NCBI RefSeq assembly: GCF_003173035.1
Contig: NZ_QGLE01000013.1
Span: 1-64,000, forward strand
Length of the DNA: 64,000 nt
Direction of reading: 5' to 3'
Origin: Zavarzinia aquatilis
GTDB taxonomy: Bacteria > Pseudomonadota > Alphaproteobacteria > Zavarziniales > Zavarziniaceae
Below, in pieces: positions 24,163-35,026 of the stretch. A program made the translations under genes and the position numbers. The notes beneath the pieces were generated by a model. The model made no database searches. It saw only the letters and a program-made list of their open reading frames with translations, and was not told the origin of the DNA. Positions within the stretch are counted from its first letter, which is position 1; the number at the start of each line of letters is the position of its first letter.

Positions 24163-26541
24163 ATGGACCAGGTCGACGCCGACAAGCTGAGGGAAGCCCC
24201 GCCGCGCGAGAAGCGGTCGATCCTGCCTTTTCTGCGGGGCATCCTGGCCGGCGCGGGCGGTGCCCTGATCGGCGTCGGCATCGCGACGGGCGACGTGCTC
24301 TATGGTGTGACCGGCATCGTCGCGGTCGCCATTCCGATGACCGCCATCACCGTCAGCAACCATCTGGCCGAGCGCCGCCGCCGCCAGTCGGTGGAAGCCA
24401 TGATCGAGGAGATCGGCCCCGCCATGGAGCTGTCCTCGGTGGCGCGGGCGGTCACCGGGCCGGGCGGCCTCCTGTTGCAGCACAATCAGCCCTGGCATCG
24501 CCTGGGACTTCCGGTCGAGACCGTGCCCGAGGCCTGGGCCGCGGCGGTCGAGGGCGGACACGCCCGCCAGTTCACCCTGCCCGGCAGCGGCCGCCAGGTC
24601 GAGGTGTCGGGCCGCGCTCTCGGCCCCCGGGCCAGCTATCTGTTGCTCACCGTGCGCGAGGTGGGAATGCCGCCCCGGGTCGATCCCGGCATCTTCGAAC
24701 ATGCCGACCTCGGCTGGTTCGAGATGGATCAGGACGGCTGCATCACCGCGTTGAACGCGACCCTCGCGACCTGGCTCGGCCGCACGGTCGAGGAAATCGG
24801 CGAGGGCCGCCTGTCGATCTTCGAGGCGTTCCGCCCAGCGGAATATCCCGATGCCGGGGACGGCCGCTTCCGCGCCGACCTCCTGCCGCTGGAAGAGCCG
24901 CCGTTTCCGGTCGAGGTCGTGCTGCAGACCGATCCGCGCGGCGGCAATTCGCGCGGCGGCCTCGTCATCGACCTGCGCGAGATTGTCCGCTCGGTCGAGG
25001 CGCTGGCGGAATCGGCCGAGCGTTTCGGCCGTTTCATCGACGATGCGCCAGTCGGCATCGCCGCCCTCGCCGCCGATGGCACGGTCGAGGAAGCCAATCC
25101 GGTCTTCGCCGAGCTGGCCGCCGGCGCGCCCGATCCGGAACTCGTCCTCGGCAAGGACCTGCACAAGCTGATCGACCTGCCGGCCGAGGACCCGCGGCCG
25201 AGCATCGACTTCGCCCAGGTTCTGGCCGGGGCGGAAGGCGCGAGCGCCGAGCTGCGCTTCAAGGCGCGGCCGGCCATGACCATGCGCCTGTTCGCGACCA
25301 GAGCCAGCCGCTTGCAGGGCTCGCAGGAGCAGCCGACCCGTATCGTCTACATGCTCGACGTCAGCGCCCAGAAGGCGCTGGAGGAGCAATTCGTCCAGTC
25401 GCAGAAGATGCAGGCCGTAGGTCAGCTCGCTGGCGGCATCGCCCATGATTTCAACAATCTGCTGACCGCGATCATCGGTTTCTGCGACCTGCTGCTGACC
25501 CGCCACGGGCCGGAGGACGAGTCCTTCCCCGACGTCATGCAGATCAAGCAGAACGCCAACCGGGCGGCCAACCTCGTGCGGCAGCTGCTGGCCTTCTCGC
25601 GCCGGCAGACCCTGCGGCCCAAGGTCATCGACATCCGCGATACGCTGAACGACCTCTCGACCCTGCTGCGCCGGCTGATCGGCGCCAACATCAGGCTCGA
25701 TCTCGACCACGCCCCCGATCTCGGGCCGGTGCGCGTCGATCCCAGCCAGTTCGATCAGGTGATCATCAATCTCGTCGTCAACGCCCGCGATGCCATGCGC
25801 GAGGGCGGCCATATCCAGATCCGCACCCGCAACCTGTCGCGTCGCGCCCTGGGCAAATTTCCCTCGCTCGAGCTGCCGCCGGGCGATTATGTGCTGATCG
25901 AGGTGCAGGACGACGGTCACGGCATTCCCCGCGACGTCCTGCCGAAGATTTTCGAGCCCTTCTTCACGACGAAGGAAGTGGGGGCGGGTACCGGCCTCGG
26001 CCTCTCCACCGTCTATGGCATCGTGAAGCAGACCGGCGGCTCCATCGTCGTCGAGAGCGAGACGGGGCAGGGCACCACCTTCCGCATCGCCCTGCCGCGC
26101 CATGTCGCCGGCAGCGATCCGGAGGAACAGGTGGTCGAGGCACCGGAGAAGCCGGAGGCTGCGGCCCCCGGCAACGAGACCATCCTCATCGTCGAGGACG
26201 AGGACGCGGTGCGCAATTTCGCCGTGCGCGCCCTCAAGCGCCAGGGTTACCGCGTGCTCGAGGCACCGACGGGCGAGGAGGCGCTGGAGCTGATCAATGG
26301 CGGCACCGAGCGAATCGACCTCCTCGTCTCCGACGTCGTCATGCCGTCGATGGACGGGCCGTCGCTGGCCCGCGCGGCGCGCGACCGGCTGCCGGGGCTG
26401 AAGGTGATCCTGATCTCGGGCTATGCCGAGGAACAGTTCCGCAAGAGCCTCGACCCCGGCCTCGATTTCACCTTCCTCGCCAAGCCTTTCAGCCTGAAAC
26501 AGCTTGGCTCCCTCGTGCGCGAGGTGCTGGATCGCGGCTGA
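24163..26541 (+). CDS. cckA: Cell-cycle hybrid histidine kinase CckA
   Basis: A 792-residue hybrid kinase. There are two membrane helices within about residues 20-65, PAS-like regions (about 180-290 and 290-400), a HisKA domain with phospho-acceptor His428 in [21 protein letters not shown], an HATPase_c domain ([30 protein letters not shown]), and a receiver domain with Asp724 in [13 protein letters not shown]. The [27 protein letters not shown] segment is diagnostic of CckA. CckA sends phosphate through ChpT to CtrA and CpdR. Its position next to flhB fits CtrA control of motility. Confidence 0.93.
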   Translation: MDQVDADKLREAPPREKRSILPFLRGILAGAGGALIGVGIATGDVLYGVTGIVAVAIPMTAITVSNHLAERRRRQSVEAMIEEIGPAMELSSVARAVTGPGGLLLQHNQPWHRLGLPVETVPEAWAAAVEGGHARQFTLPGSGRQVEVSGRALGPRASYLLLTVREVGMPPRVDPGIFEHADLGWFEMDQDGCITALNATLATWLGRTVEEIGEGRLSIFEAFRPAEYPDAGDGRFRADLLPLEEPPFPVEVVLQTDPRGGNSRGGLVIDLREIVRSVEALAESAERFGRFIDDAPVGIAALAADGTVEEANPVFAELAAGAPDPELVLGKDLHKLIDLPAEDPRPSIDFAQVLAGAEGASAELRFKARPAMTMRLFATRASRLQGSQEQPTRIVYMLDVSAQKALEEQFVQSQKMQAVGQLAGGIAHDFNNLLTAIIGFCDLLLTRHGPEDESFPDVMQIKQNANRAANLVRQLLAFSRRQTLRPKVIDIRDTLNDLSTLLRRLIGANIRLDLDHAPDLGPVRVDPSQFDQVIINLVVNARDAMREGGHIQIRTRNLSRRALGKFPSLELPPGDYVLIEVQDDGHGIPRDVLPKIFEPFFTTKEVGAGTGLGLSTVYGIVKQTGGSIVVESETGQGTTFRIALPRHVAGSDPEEQVVEAPEKPEAAAPGNETILIVEDEDAVRNFAVRALKRQGYRVLEAPTGEEALELINGGTERIDLLVSDVVMPSMDGPSLARAARDRLPGLKVILISGYAEEQFRKSLDPGLDFTFLAKPFSLKQLGSLVREVLDRG

Positions 26542-26571
26542 TGGCGGGGCTGACGCGCGGGGCAGGGCAAT

Positions 26572-26611
26572 GAGAACAAAACGGGATTGCGCGCGAGAAC
26601 AAATGAGGTAC
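26572..26611 (+). promoter_or_regulatory. Candidate LexA box region of recA
   Basis: GAAC, 7 bp, GTAC at 26597-26611 is one base from the alphaproteobacterial LexA pattern GAAC-7-GAAC. A second GAAC-7-GATT lies at 26574-26588. The two share the direct repeat GAGAACAAA (26572-26580 and 26595-26603), 23 bp apart. The site is 55 bp before the recA ATG. Confidence 0.45.
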
Positions 26612-26665
26612 AGTGGCGGCAGGGTTGAATCCCGCCCGGGGCTTTGAAATAAGGAGTTCCACCTC

Positions 26666-27748
26666 ATGTCGTCGCCAGCGTTGCGCCTCGTCGGATCGGA
26701 AAACATGGACAAGCAGAAGGCCCTCGAAGCCGCCCTCGGTCAGATCGAACGCGCGTTCGGCAAGGGCTCGGTGATGAAGCTCGGCGCCCGCGAAAGCGCG
26801 GTGGAGGCGGAGGCGGTCTCGACCGGCTCGCTCGGCCTCGACATCGCGCTCGGCATCGGCGGCCTGCCCCGTGGCCGCATCATCGAGATTTACGGGCCGG
26901 AATCCTCGGGCAAGACGACGCTGGCGCTTCAGGTGGTGGCCAATGCCCAGCGCAAGGGCGGCATCTGCGCCTTTGTCGACGCGGAACACGCGCTCGATCC
27001 GATCTATGCCCGCAAGCTCGGCGTCGACGTCGACGAATTGCTGATCTCCCAGCCCGACACCGGCGAACAGGCGCTTGAGATCGCGGACACGCTGGTGCGC
27101 TCCGGCGCGGTCGAGGTGCTGGTGATCGACTCGGTCGCCGCGCTCACGCCCCGGGCCGAACTCGAAGGCGAGATGGGCGATTCCCATGTCGGCCTGCAGG
27201 CCCGCCTGATGTCCCAGGCCCTGCGCAAGCTCACCGGCTCGATTTCCAAGTCGAACTGCATGGTCATCTTCATCAACCAGATCCGTCAGAAGATCGGCGT
27301 GATGTTCGGCAGCCCGGAGACGACGACGGGCGGCAACGCGCTGAAATTCTATGCCTCGGTCCGTCTCGACATCCGCCGCATCGGCGCGATCAAGGACAAG
27401 GAAGAGGTGGTCGGCAACCAGACCAAGGTGAAGGTGGTCAAGAACAAGCTGGCGCCGCCGTTCAAGGAAGCCCTGTTCGACATCATGTATGGCGCCGGCA
27501 CCTCCAAGGTGGGCGAGTTGATCGACCTCGGCATCAAGGCCGGCATCGTCGACAAGTCCGGCTCCTGGTTCTCTTATGACAGCCAGCGCATCGGCCAGGG
27601 CCGTGAGAACGCCAAGACCTTCCTCGAGACCCACGCCGAACTCGCCGACGAGATCGAGCGCAAGATCAGGGCCAATGCCGGCATCGTCTCCGCCGCCATG
27701 ACCGGCGCGCCCGAGGCCGACGCCGAAGGCTCGCCCGACGACGCATAA
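26666..27748 (+). CDS. recA: Recombinase RecA
   Basis: A 360-residue RecA, the ATP-dependent strand-exchange protein and SOS co-protease. Walker A is GPESSGKTT, and signatures include [10 protein letters not shown]-type, [37 protein letters not shown] and the L2 loop [29 protein letters not shown] 9 bp upstream supports the ATG at 26666. It has an ordinary length and an acidic C-terminal tail. Confidence 0.97.
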   Translation: MSSPALRLVGSENMDKQKALEAALGQIERAFGKGSVMKLGARESAVEAEAVSTGSLGLDIALGIGGLPRGRIIEIYGPESSGKTTLALQVVANAQRKGGICAFVDAEHALDPIYARKLGVDVDELLISQPDTGEQALEIADTLVRSGAVEVLVIDSVAALTPRAELEGEMGDSHVGLQARLMSQALRKLTGSISKSNCMVIFINQIRQKIGVMFGSPETTTGGNALKFYASVRLDIRRIGAIKDKEEVVGNQTKVKVVKNKLAPPFKEALFDIMYGAGTSKVGELIDLGIKAGIVDKSGSWFSYDSQRIGQGRENAKTFLETHAELADEIERKIRANAGIVSAAMTGAPEADAEGSPDDA

Positions 27749-27795
27749 GCGTCGTCCCGGCGCCCTGCGCAGAAGGGCGCCTCACGCGGAACAAG

Positions 27796-27871
27796 ATGCC
27801 GGCCTGCGCCGGCATGACGATGGGAAACGATCTGTCCCGTTATCCGCGTCGCGCCGGCGCAGGCCGGGATC
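27796..27871. repeat. Inverted pair of GC-rich palindromic repeats
   Basis: ATGCCGGC-CTGC-GCCGGCAT followed by GACG (27796-27819) is matched in reverse orientation at 27852-27871 (GCGCCGGCGCAGGCCGGGATC). This makes a long potential stem-loop downstream of recA. It is related to the element at 6691. It may serve as the recA terminator region; no T-run is present. Confidence 0.5.
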
Positions 27872-27934
27872 TTGGGCAGGATGGGGCCTACTCCCCCGGG
27901 TCAAGGGTGACGCCGGGGGCGGGGAGGCCGAGGC

Positions 27935-28366
27935 TCAGCCCCGGCGCAGGATGAGGGCGAGGCCCGAGGGCTTGTCGATCAGATGGATTTCCTTGCCGAG
28001 GAAGCGGATCGCCTGCTTCTCCGGGTCCAGATCGTTTTCCTTGCCCTTCTGGTCGATGCATTTGCTGGGGATGACGTAATCGTCGGCCCAGGTCCAGGAG
28101 CAATTGGTCGTCGACGGGCCGGCCACCGCCTGCAGCCGGTGGCCGGTGAAGCTGAGCGAGAAGCCCTGGCCCATGCCGGTCAGGTCGGCTTCCATCTTCT
28201 GCAGGGCTTCGGGCGGCATCTGGCCGCTGGCCTTGGCGGCGGCGACCGTCGCCGCGACGTCGAGACGCCACAGGCCCTCGACCTTGCCATCCGCGAAGGC
28301 CGACAGGGGGGCCGACACAGTGGCCGCGGCCAGGGCGGCGGCAAACAACAGCTGACTGAACTTCAT
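27935..28366 (-). CDS. Small secreted protein, function unknown
   Basis: A 143-residue protein with a clear Sec signal peptide (MKFSQLLFAAALAAATVSAPLSAFADG). The mature part reads GLWRLDVAATVAAAKASG, then DLTGMGQGFSLSFTGHRLQAVAG, two cysteines in NCSWTWADDYVIPSKCIDQKG (a possible disulfide), and AIRFLGKEIHLIDKPSGLALILRR. I do not recognise a family. It starts 14 bp after the VWA gene stop, so it is probably the last gene of the lipoprotein-caspase-MoxR-VWA unit. Confidence 0.72.
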   Translation of the reverse strand: MKFSQLLFAAALAAATVSAPLSAFADGKVEGLWRLDVAATVAAAKASGQMPPEALQKMEADLTGMGQGFSLSFTGHRLQAVAGPSTTNCSWTWADDYVIPSKCIDQKGKENDLDPEKQAIRFLGKEIHLIDKPSGLALILRRG

Positions 28367-28380
28367 GATCTCTCCCGCTC

Positions 28381-29559
28381 TCAGCGGTTCAATTCGCGCG
28401 CGGCGGCGTCGAGTCCGCTCAGGGTGAGCGGGAACATACGCCCTTCCATCAATTGCCGCATCACGCCGATCGACGAGGTGTGATCCCAGTGCTTCTGCGG
28501 GATGGGGTTGAGCCAGATCGCGTGCGGATAGACGTCGAGGGTGCGGCGCATCCAGGCCTCGCCCGATTCCTCGTTCCAATGCTCGACCGAGCCGCCGGGA
28601 TAGGTGATTTCATAGGGGCTCATCGAGGCGTCGCCGACGAAGATCACCTTGTAGTCATGGGCATAGGTGTGCAGCACCTGCCACGTCGGGATCGTGTCGT
28701 TGTGGCGGCGCTTGTTGTCCTTCCACACTTTCTCGTACAGGCAGTTGTGGAAGTAGAAATATTCGAGATGCTTGAATTCGCTGCGCGCGGCCGAAAAAAG
28801 CTCCTCGCACATCTTGATGTAACTGTCCATCGAGCCGCCGATGTCGAAGAAGATCAGGATCTTCACCTTGTTGCGGCGCTCCGGGCGCATCTTCAGGTCC
28901 AGCCAGCCGGCGTTATTGGCGGTCGAGCGGATGGTGTTCGGCATGTCCAGCTCGACTTCCGCGCCCTCGCGGGCGAATTTCCGCAAGCGGCGCAGCGCGA
29001 CCTTGATGTTGCGGGTGCCGAGTTCGAGCTGGTCGTCCAGATTCTGGAATTCGCGCTTGTCCCAGACCTTCACCGCGCGCTTGTTGCGGCTCTCCTTCTG
29101 GCCGATGCGGACGCCTTCCGGGTTATAGCCATAGGCGCCGAAGGGCGAGGTGCCGGCGGTGCCGATCCATTTGTTGCCGCCCTGGTGGCGCTCCTTCTGC
29201 TCCTCGAGCCGCTTCTTCAGCGTCTCCATCAGCTTGTCGAAACCGCCGAGGGATTCGATCAGCGCCTTTTCCTCGTCGGTCAGCGTCTTCTCGGCCAGTT
29301 TCTTCAGCCATTCCTCGGGGATTTCGGCGGTCGCCCCTTCGGCGACGCTTTCCAGCCCCTTGAACACGGTGCCGAAGACCCGGTCGAACTTGTCGAGGTT
29401 GCGCTCGTCCTTAACGAGCGTCGCGCGCGACAGATAATAGAAATCGTCGACCGAATAGGACGCGACCCCGGCCTTCAACGCTTCGAGAAGGGTGAGATAT
29501 TCCTTCAGCGTGACCGGGATCTTGGCGTTCTTCAGTTCGTAGAAGAAGTTGATGAACAT
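28381..29559 (-). CDS. VWA domain protein, CoxE-like
   Basis: A 392-residue cytosolic protein. The N-terminal half (FINFFYELKNAKIPVTLKEYLTLLEALKAGVASYSVDDFYYLSRATLVKDERNLDKFDRVF) is the CoxE-like helical region. The C-terminal VWA domain has the metal-ion site FFDIGGSMDSYIK (DxGxS), EYFYFHNCLYEKVWKDN, and VIFVGDASMSPYEI. Such proteins work as adaptors for MoxR-type AAA ATPases in metal-centre insertion or complex remodelling. The MoxR gene lies 60 bp upstream. The client is unknown here. Confidence 0.9.
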   Translation of the reverse strand: MFINFFYELKNAKIPVTLKEYLTLLEALKAGVASYSVDDFYYLSRATLVKDERNLDKFDRVFGTVFKGLESVAEGATAEIPEEWLKKLAEKTLTDEEKALIESLGGFDKLMETLKKRLEEQKERHQGGNKWIGTAGTSPFGAYGYNPEGVRIGQKESRNKRAVKVWDKREFQNLDDQLELGTRNIKVALRRLRKFAREGAEVELDMPNTIRSTANNAGWLDLKMRPERRNKVKILIFFDIGGSMDSYIKMCEELFSAARSEFKHLEYFYFHNCLYEKVWKDNKRRHNDTIPTWQVLHTYAHDYKVIFVGDASMSPYEITYPGGSVEHWNEESGEAWMRRTLDVYPHAIWLNPIPQKHWDHTSSIGVMRQLMEGRMFPLTLSGLDAAARELNR

Positions 29560-29619
29560 CGTTTCACCCGTCTTCCAGGGATTGCCGCCCCGGCGCGCGG
29601 CCGGGGGGCGAGCCGGTGA

Positions 29620-30477
<858 letters not shown>

Positions 30478-30571
30478 TGCGGGCGCACCCTCGTGCCTGT
30501 TTTAAAGGTCTGTTCCAACGAAACTAGGCAAGGGCGCGGCCGCGATCAAGCCGCATGGATTTGACGTCGCG

Positions 30572-33500
30572 TCAGCCGCCCTTTCCGATCCGGGTCAGCG
30601 GGAAGACATCGGAGCCGGTGAAGAACCAGCGCGGACTCTGCCGGTGTCCCTCGCGGATGCGCTGGGCGATTTCGGGCACGGTCTTGCGGGCGAATTCGCC
30701 GATTTCGAAGACGTCGACCACCTGATCGCGGTTGCCCCGCACCTCCGTATCGGCAAGGCCGCGCAGGCCGTCGATCAGCGCGCCGGTGAAGACGCCGTGA
30801 CCGTTCACGCCGTCCAGTGCCTCCTCCTTCGAGGCGGCACCGGCCAGGATGAAGCGGCCCGAGGCACGCACCAGCTGGCCCGCCACCGTGTCGTTCGCGC
30901 TCTGGCGGAACACCGCGTCCTCGACCGCGAGCAGGCCGGCGAAACAGGTGTCGAGCACGACGGCGGCACGCCAGGCCCGCAACCGGCCGAGGGCTTCGAT
31001 GATCTCGTCCTGATTGATGCCCTGGGTCTGGATCGCTTCGCGCGACTTGGTCGCGATGTCACTCGGCAGGAAGTAATAGCGCCCCTCGATCGGCACGCCG
31101 TGTCCGGCGAGGAAGATCACCGCGGTATCGTCCGGGCCCGCCTCCGCCGCCAGCCGGTCGAGGGCGGCGAGGATGGCGGCCCGGCTGGCCTGTTCGTCGG
31201 TCAGCAGGGTCAGGCGGGTCGACGGCCCGTCGAGCGCCTGTGCGATGCCGGTGGCATCCGCCGCGGCGTTGACGAGGGGCGGGATTTCCGGCGTCTGGAA
31301 GCGGTCGACGCCGATGGCGACGACGAAAATCTTGCCGCCCGCGACCGGCGGATCGCCAACGGCGGCCGGTTCCGGGGCAGGCGCGACCGGCGCGACCGGC
31401 GCGACCGCGACGGGGCTGGTGGGCGCAGGGGCGGTAGCGATCGGCGCCGGCGGCGGCGGCGCGGCGGCGACAGGGGCCGGGCGCTCGACCACGATGGCCA
31501 GCACCGGCTGCTTGTCCCGATCGACCTCGATCTCGCCCGCCGCGTTGAAGGCCGAAAGGCGGATTTCCGCCGTCCCCTGGCCAAGCTCGACCATGCGCTC
31601 GCCGGTCTGCTCGCCCTGTTTGCTGATGCTGCTGGCGGCGCCGCCCTGAACCACCGCGCCGTTCAGGCGGACGACGACTCGGCCGATGCCGCCGCCCTGA
31701 TCGACCGCGCGGTATTTCAGGCGAATGCGGTCGGTCGCGAGGCGCAGGGGCGCACCGTCGGCGGCCGGCGGCCGGCAGGTCTGCGCCGCGCCGTCGCCGA
31801 TCTCGCAGATTTCGGCGATGCTCAGGGCAGGGGGCAGGCCGCGGTCGACCACGGCGACGACGCCGCCGATCTTCGCGGCGGCGGCGGCGATATCGCCTTC
31901 GCCGCTGCGCCGCAGTTTGGCGACCACGAGATCGCGGCGGTAGAACAGCGAATAGACCTGGTCGATGGAAATCCAGTCCGCGCCCTTCGGCTTGCCGCCG
32001 TCGAGCGTGTTGACGACATAGCCGAACAGTTTCTCCCCGCCCGGGCCGTGGTCGAAGAAGCCCTCGACGGTGGAGACCAGCCAGCGCCGGCCATCGGCAT
32101 GGGGAAAGAAGCTGAGGGCCTGGCGGCCCGTTTCCAGATCGAACCAGCGGATCGAGCCATCGCCGAGGCCGGCGACGACCCAGCCCGCCTGTTCGGCGAG
32201 GGCAACGGCCCAGACCGGCGAGGGCAGGTCGCTCTTCCACAGCAGCCGGCCGCCTTCATAAGCCTTCAGGCCGAAGTCGGTGCCGAGGACGAGGCGCTTC
32301 GCCGTCGCGCTCAAGGCGGCGCTGCGCGCTATCTCGTTCGCTTCGAGGGCAAGGGGCTTGCCATCCATGGTCGGCGCCGTGCCATTCCGCCAGCCCGCGA
32401 GATGGGCGAGATTGGCCGGCGCCCGCACCGGCCCGGCGTCGGCGGGCTGGTAATCGCCGGAGACGAGGTCGTAGACGAAGGGAAGGGCGCCGCCGCGGCC
32501 AAGGCCAAAGCGCACCCGCGCGCCATCGGCCGAGACCTGGAAACTGCCGTCCACCTGATCGCGGAAATCCGCCGTCGCCCGCTCGCGCGTCAGGATCGGG
32601 GCGCCGTCGGCGCCGATCAGCCCCCAGGCCGGATCGGCGGCGGCCCAGGCGACGATCCCGCCGGGCAGGGGGGCAAGGCCGAGCACCGTGTCGAAGCCGG
32701 CGGGAATGTCGCTGGCGGTGCCATCGCCGAGGCGCCAGCGGCGGAGGAATTTCCGGCCCGAGGCATCGCCATAGGTTCCGGCCGCCGTCAGGGCATCGCC
32801 GCCATCGCTCCAGGCGACCACGGACAGGTGCCCGCCGCGTCCGCCGCCGCCGTCGAGGAACCGGCCGGATTTCAGGTCCCGCCCGCCGAGCAGGGCGATC
32901 CGGTCACCGTCGAGGAAGCTGACGGCGAGGGTCGCGCCATCGGGCGAGAAGGCGACATCGAAGGGCGTCAGCCCGCCAGGAGCCCGATAGGTCGCCTGAC
33001 GTTTCATGTCCGGGCCGTAAAGCCGGACCATGCCATCGAGCGAGGCGGCGGCCAGCCGGCCGTCGGCGGCGAAGGCGATACGGGTGATGGCGTCGCCGTA
33101 ATCGGCGTCGATCACCTGCGCCGTGCGCGCCTTCATGTCGACGACGCGCAGGCCCCGCCGGTCGTTGGTCGCGACCGCCAGCCATTTGGCATCGGGCGAG
33201 AAGGCGAGGTCGTTGATCGTGTCGGCGATGGGCTGGTCGAGCGAGATGCGGCCGGCCCAGCTGCGCTTGTCGACATTGTAGACATAGAGGCTGGCGGTGC
33301 CGTCGGCGGCGAAGCCGGTGCTGCCCCCGACCGCGATGAAGGCACCGGAGGGGGAGGCGGCGATGGCGTGCAGGGCGCCTTCGGGCCCGGCGGCGACTGG
33401 CACGCGCAAGGTCGCGTTCAGGCGGCCATCGGCGGCATTCCACAGGCGGATGGTCTTGTCGTCGGAAACCGTGGCGATCTGGCCGCCCTTGACCGGGGTC

Positions 33501-33676
33501 AGGGCATTGATGGCGGCGCCATGCATCCCGGTCTCGACCACGGGCTGAGGCACGGCGGTCAGACCCGTGCCCGCCTTCGGCGCCTGGGCGGAAGCGGGTA
33601 CGCAGAACAGGCCGACGGCCGCGGCGAAGATCGCCGCGGCCGTCCGGACCCCAAAACCCGGCGAACGCAGGGTCAT
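30572..33676 (-). CDS. Secreted WD40-caspase (metacaspase-like) protein
   Basis: A 1034-residue protein. It begins with a signal peptide (MTLRSPGFGVRTAAAIFAAAVGLFCVPASAQA), then WD40-type repeats (about 40-560, e.g. INALTPVKGGQIATVSDDKTIRLWNAADGRLNATL), an intermediate beta region with two cysteines (EICEIGDGAAQTCRPP), and a Pro/Ala linker (about 730-780). The C-terminal caspase (peptidase C14) domain has His859 in FLAGHG and Cys911 in VVLDTCFAG. The dyad is intact, so it is likely an active cysteine protease placed outside the cytoplasm. It overlaps the upstream lipoprotein gene by 4 bp. Confidence 0.88.
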   Translation of the reverse strand: MTLRSPGFGVRTAAAIFAAAVGLFCVPASAQAPKAGTGLTAVPQPVVETGMHGAAINALTPVKGGQIATVSDDKTIRLWNAADGRLNATLRVPVAAGPEGALHAIAASPSGAFIAVGGSTGFAADGTASLYVYNVDKRSWAGRISLDQPIADTINDLAFSPDAKWLAVATNDRRGLRVVDMKARTAQVIDADYGDAITRIAFAADGRLAAASLDGMVRLYGPDMKRQATYRAPGGLTPFDVAFSPDGATLAVSFLDGDRIALLGGRDLKSGRFLDGGGGRGGHLSVVAWSDGGDALTAAGTYGDASGRKFLRRWRLGDGTASDIPAGFDTVLGLAPLPGGIVAWAAADPAWGLIGADGAPILTRERATADFRDQVDGSFQVSADGARVRFGLGRGGALPFVYDLVSGDYQPADAGPVRAPANLAHLAGWRNGTAPTMDGKPLALEANEIARSAALSATAKRLVLGTDFGLKAYEGGRLLWKSDLPSPVWAVALAEQAGWVVAGLGDGSIRWFDLETGRQALSFFPHADGRRWLVSTVEGFFDHGPGGEKLFGYVVNTLDGGKPKGADWISIDQVYSLFYRRDLVVAKLRRSGEGDIAAAAAKIGGVVAVVDRGLPPALSIAEICEIGDGAAQTCRPPAADGAPLRLATDRIRLKYRAVDQGGGIGRVVVRLNGAVVQGGAASSISKQGEQTGERMVELGQGTAEIRLSAFNAAGEIEVDRDKQPVLAIVVERPAPVAAAPPPPAPIATAPAPTSPVAVAPVAPVAPAPEPAAVGDPPVAGGKIFVVAIGVDRFQTPEIPPLVNAAADATGIAQALDGPSTRLTLLTDEQASRAAILAALDRLAAEAGPDDTAVIFLAGHGVPIEGRYYFLPSDIATKSREAIQTQGINQDEIIEALGRLRAWRAAVVLDTCFAGLLAVEDAVFRQSANDTVAGQLVRASGRFILAGAASKEEALDGVNGHGVFTGALIDGLRGLADTEVRGNRDQVVDVFEIGEFARKTVPEIAQRIREGHRQSPRWFFTGSDVFPLTRIGKGG

Positions 33677-34803
33677 GCCGGCGTTCTATGCCCCGTGCCG
33701 GGCGCCATCGTGATCGGCTGGTCCAGCTCGAAGGTCGCGCTGCTCAGGACCGAGCGGGATTCCGAGACATCGTCCGCGAGGGCGCGCTGCTTGATCTGGT
33801 TGGTTTCGGCCAGCTGGACGACGCCGCCCGCGCTCTGCGGCGGGGGCGCCGACACCTGGGGCTCCGCCCGCGAAGCGACGGCCGTGGTCTCGCCCCGGTA
33901 TTTGTCGGCGGTGACGAGCAGGCTGGCAGAGACGAAGCCCGGCGTGCCGTCGGCGAGGCGCACGCGCATCCATTGGCCCGAGGTGCCGGAAACCACCCGC
34001 GCCTCGACCACCTCGCCCGCCTTCAGGCCGCCGATCTGCCGGCTCGACGTGCTCGGCAGCTCGCGGACACGGGTGGACTTCGAGGCGACGCGACTCAGCA
34101 CCGGGCCGGACACCTGATAGCTGGCCGCACTCGGCGCCGGGGGCGTGGTGCGGCCGTCGAAATGGGAAATCTCGGTCGCGGCGTAGGTGTATTGCTCGCC
34201 GCGCTCGTTCATCTTGCCGCCGACTTCCTCGGCGTATTGCACTTCCCACTCGAATTTCTTCTTCACGTCGGCGAGTTTCGCCCGGGCGTCGTCGGCGCTC
34301 AGGCGGCCGGCGCGGTAATCGGCGCGGATGCGGTCGGCCTCGGCGGTGCGGCAGGCGCGCACGGCACGAAACGCCGTCGTCGTGCGGTCGATCTGCTGGT
34401 TCTCGGTATAGAGATCCTTGTAAACGCCGCCGACGAGTTGCGTCGGGTTGCTGTTCGCTTCCGACTTGGCGCTGTAGTAGCCCGCAGCCGCCCCCGCGAC
34501 GCCGCCAACCGCCGCCCCCGCCAGCGTGCTTTCGAGATCGCCGCCCGAGACGAGGGCGCCGGTCAGGGCACCGAGCGCGGCGCCGCCGACGGCACCGACC
34601 ACCATCGCCTGGGTGAAATAATCGCCGATCGAGGTCAACTGGCCACGCGGGCCGGTGCAGGGATCGTCCGAGGCGATCTGGCCGCCGGGGGCCGAGGCAT
34701 CGGGCGTGCAGGCGCCAAGGCCGGGCGCGACCGCGAGGCCGATGATCAGGCTCGCCACCAGCGGGCGTTTCAGAAAGGCGATGGGCGCCGCCATGATGTT
34801 CAT
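33673..34803 (-). CDS. SH3-domain, glycine-zipper lipoprotein
   Basis: A 376-residue predicted lipoprotein with lipobox LGAC near residue 33. It is followed by a glycine zipper (VVGAVGGAALGALTGALVSGG, then LAGAAVGGVAGAAAGYY), a helical region (about 120-200), and a bacterial SH3 domain (about 240-300: VLSRVASKSTRVRELPSTSSRQIGGLKAGEVVEARVVSGTSGQWMRVRLADGTPGFVSASLL). The SH3 domain could bind peptidoglycan. The ATG at 34803 is preferred to a TTG at 34812. ATGA overlap with the caspase gene implies coupled translation and a shared envelope role. Confidence 0.8.
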   Translation of the reverse strand: MNIMAAPIAFLKRPLVASLIIGLAVAPGLGACTPDASAPGGQIASDDPCTGPRGQLTSIGDYFTQAMVVGAVGGAALGALTGALVSGGDLESTLAGAAVGGVAGAAAGYYSAKSEANSNPTQLVGGVYKDLYTENQQIDRTTTAFRAVRACRTAEADRIRADYRAGRLSADDARAKLADVKKKFEWEVQYAEEVGGKMNERGEQYTYAATEISHFDGRTTPPAPSAASYQVSGPVLSRVASKSTRVRELPSTSSRQIGGLKAGEVVEARVVSGTSGQWMRVRLADGTPGFVSASLLVTADKYRGETTAVASRAEPQVSAPPPQSAGGVVQLAETNQIKQRALADDVSESRSVLSSATFELDQPITMAPGTGHRTPA

Positions 34804-34953
34804 TCCCCCCAAGGATCAGTCGACCGACAATCTAATCCAGCCGGGACGATTTTGCACGGCAAGGCCATGTGATCCCGGTCACGCCCGGCAGCTTTTGCCG
34901 CCTCCGATCCGGCGCGCGCCGCTGAAAGCCGCGGAAATACTGGCCTCCGTTGC

Positions 34954-34969
34954 TGGCCCGCTCCTTGCA
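34954..34969 (+). promoter_or_regulatory. Sigma-54 promoter of flgE
   Basis: TGGCCC (34954-34959), 5 bp, TTGCA (34965-34969). The GG and GC doublets have the required 10-bp gap, and only one base differs from TGGCAC-5-TTGC. It lies 58 bp before the flgE ATG. Hook genes of alphaproteobacteria are often RpoN/FlbD controlled. Confidence 0.7.
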
Positions 34970-35026
34970 GCGGGGCTGGCATGGGCACCCGCCCGCGGGG
35001 GCCGGACAGAAAAGAGGGAAAACCAC

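Noticed and set aside
24154-26712. Long minus-strand frame (852 codons) opposite cckA
   Set aside because: Shadow of cckA; codon pattern follows the third-position GC bias of the real gene.
30644-34117. Very long plus-strand frame (1157 codons) opposite the caspase and lipoprotein genes
   Set aside because: It is the antisense of two well-supported genes in high-GC DNA; composition is His/Asp/Gly/Arg-rich with no domain, and it has no ribosome-binding site.
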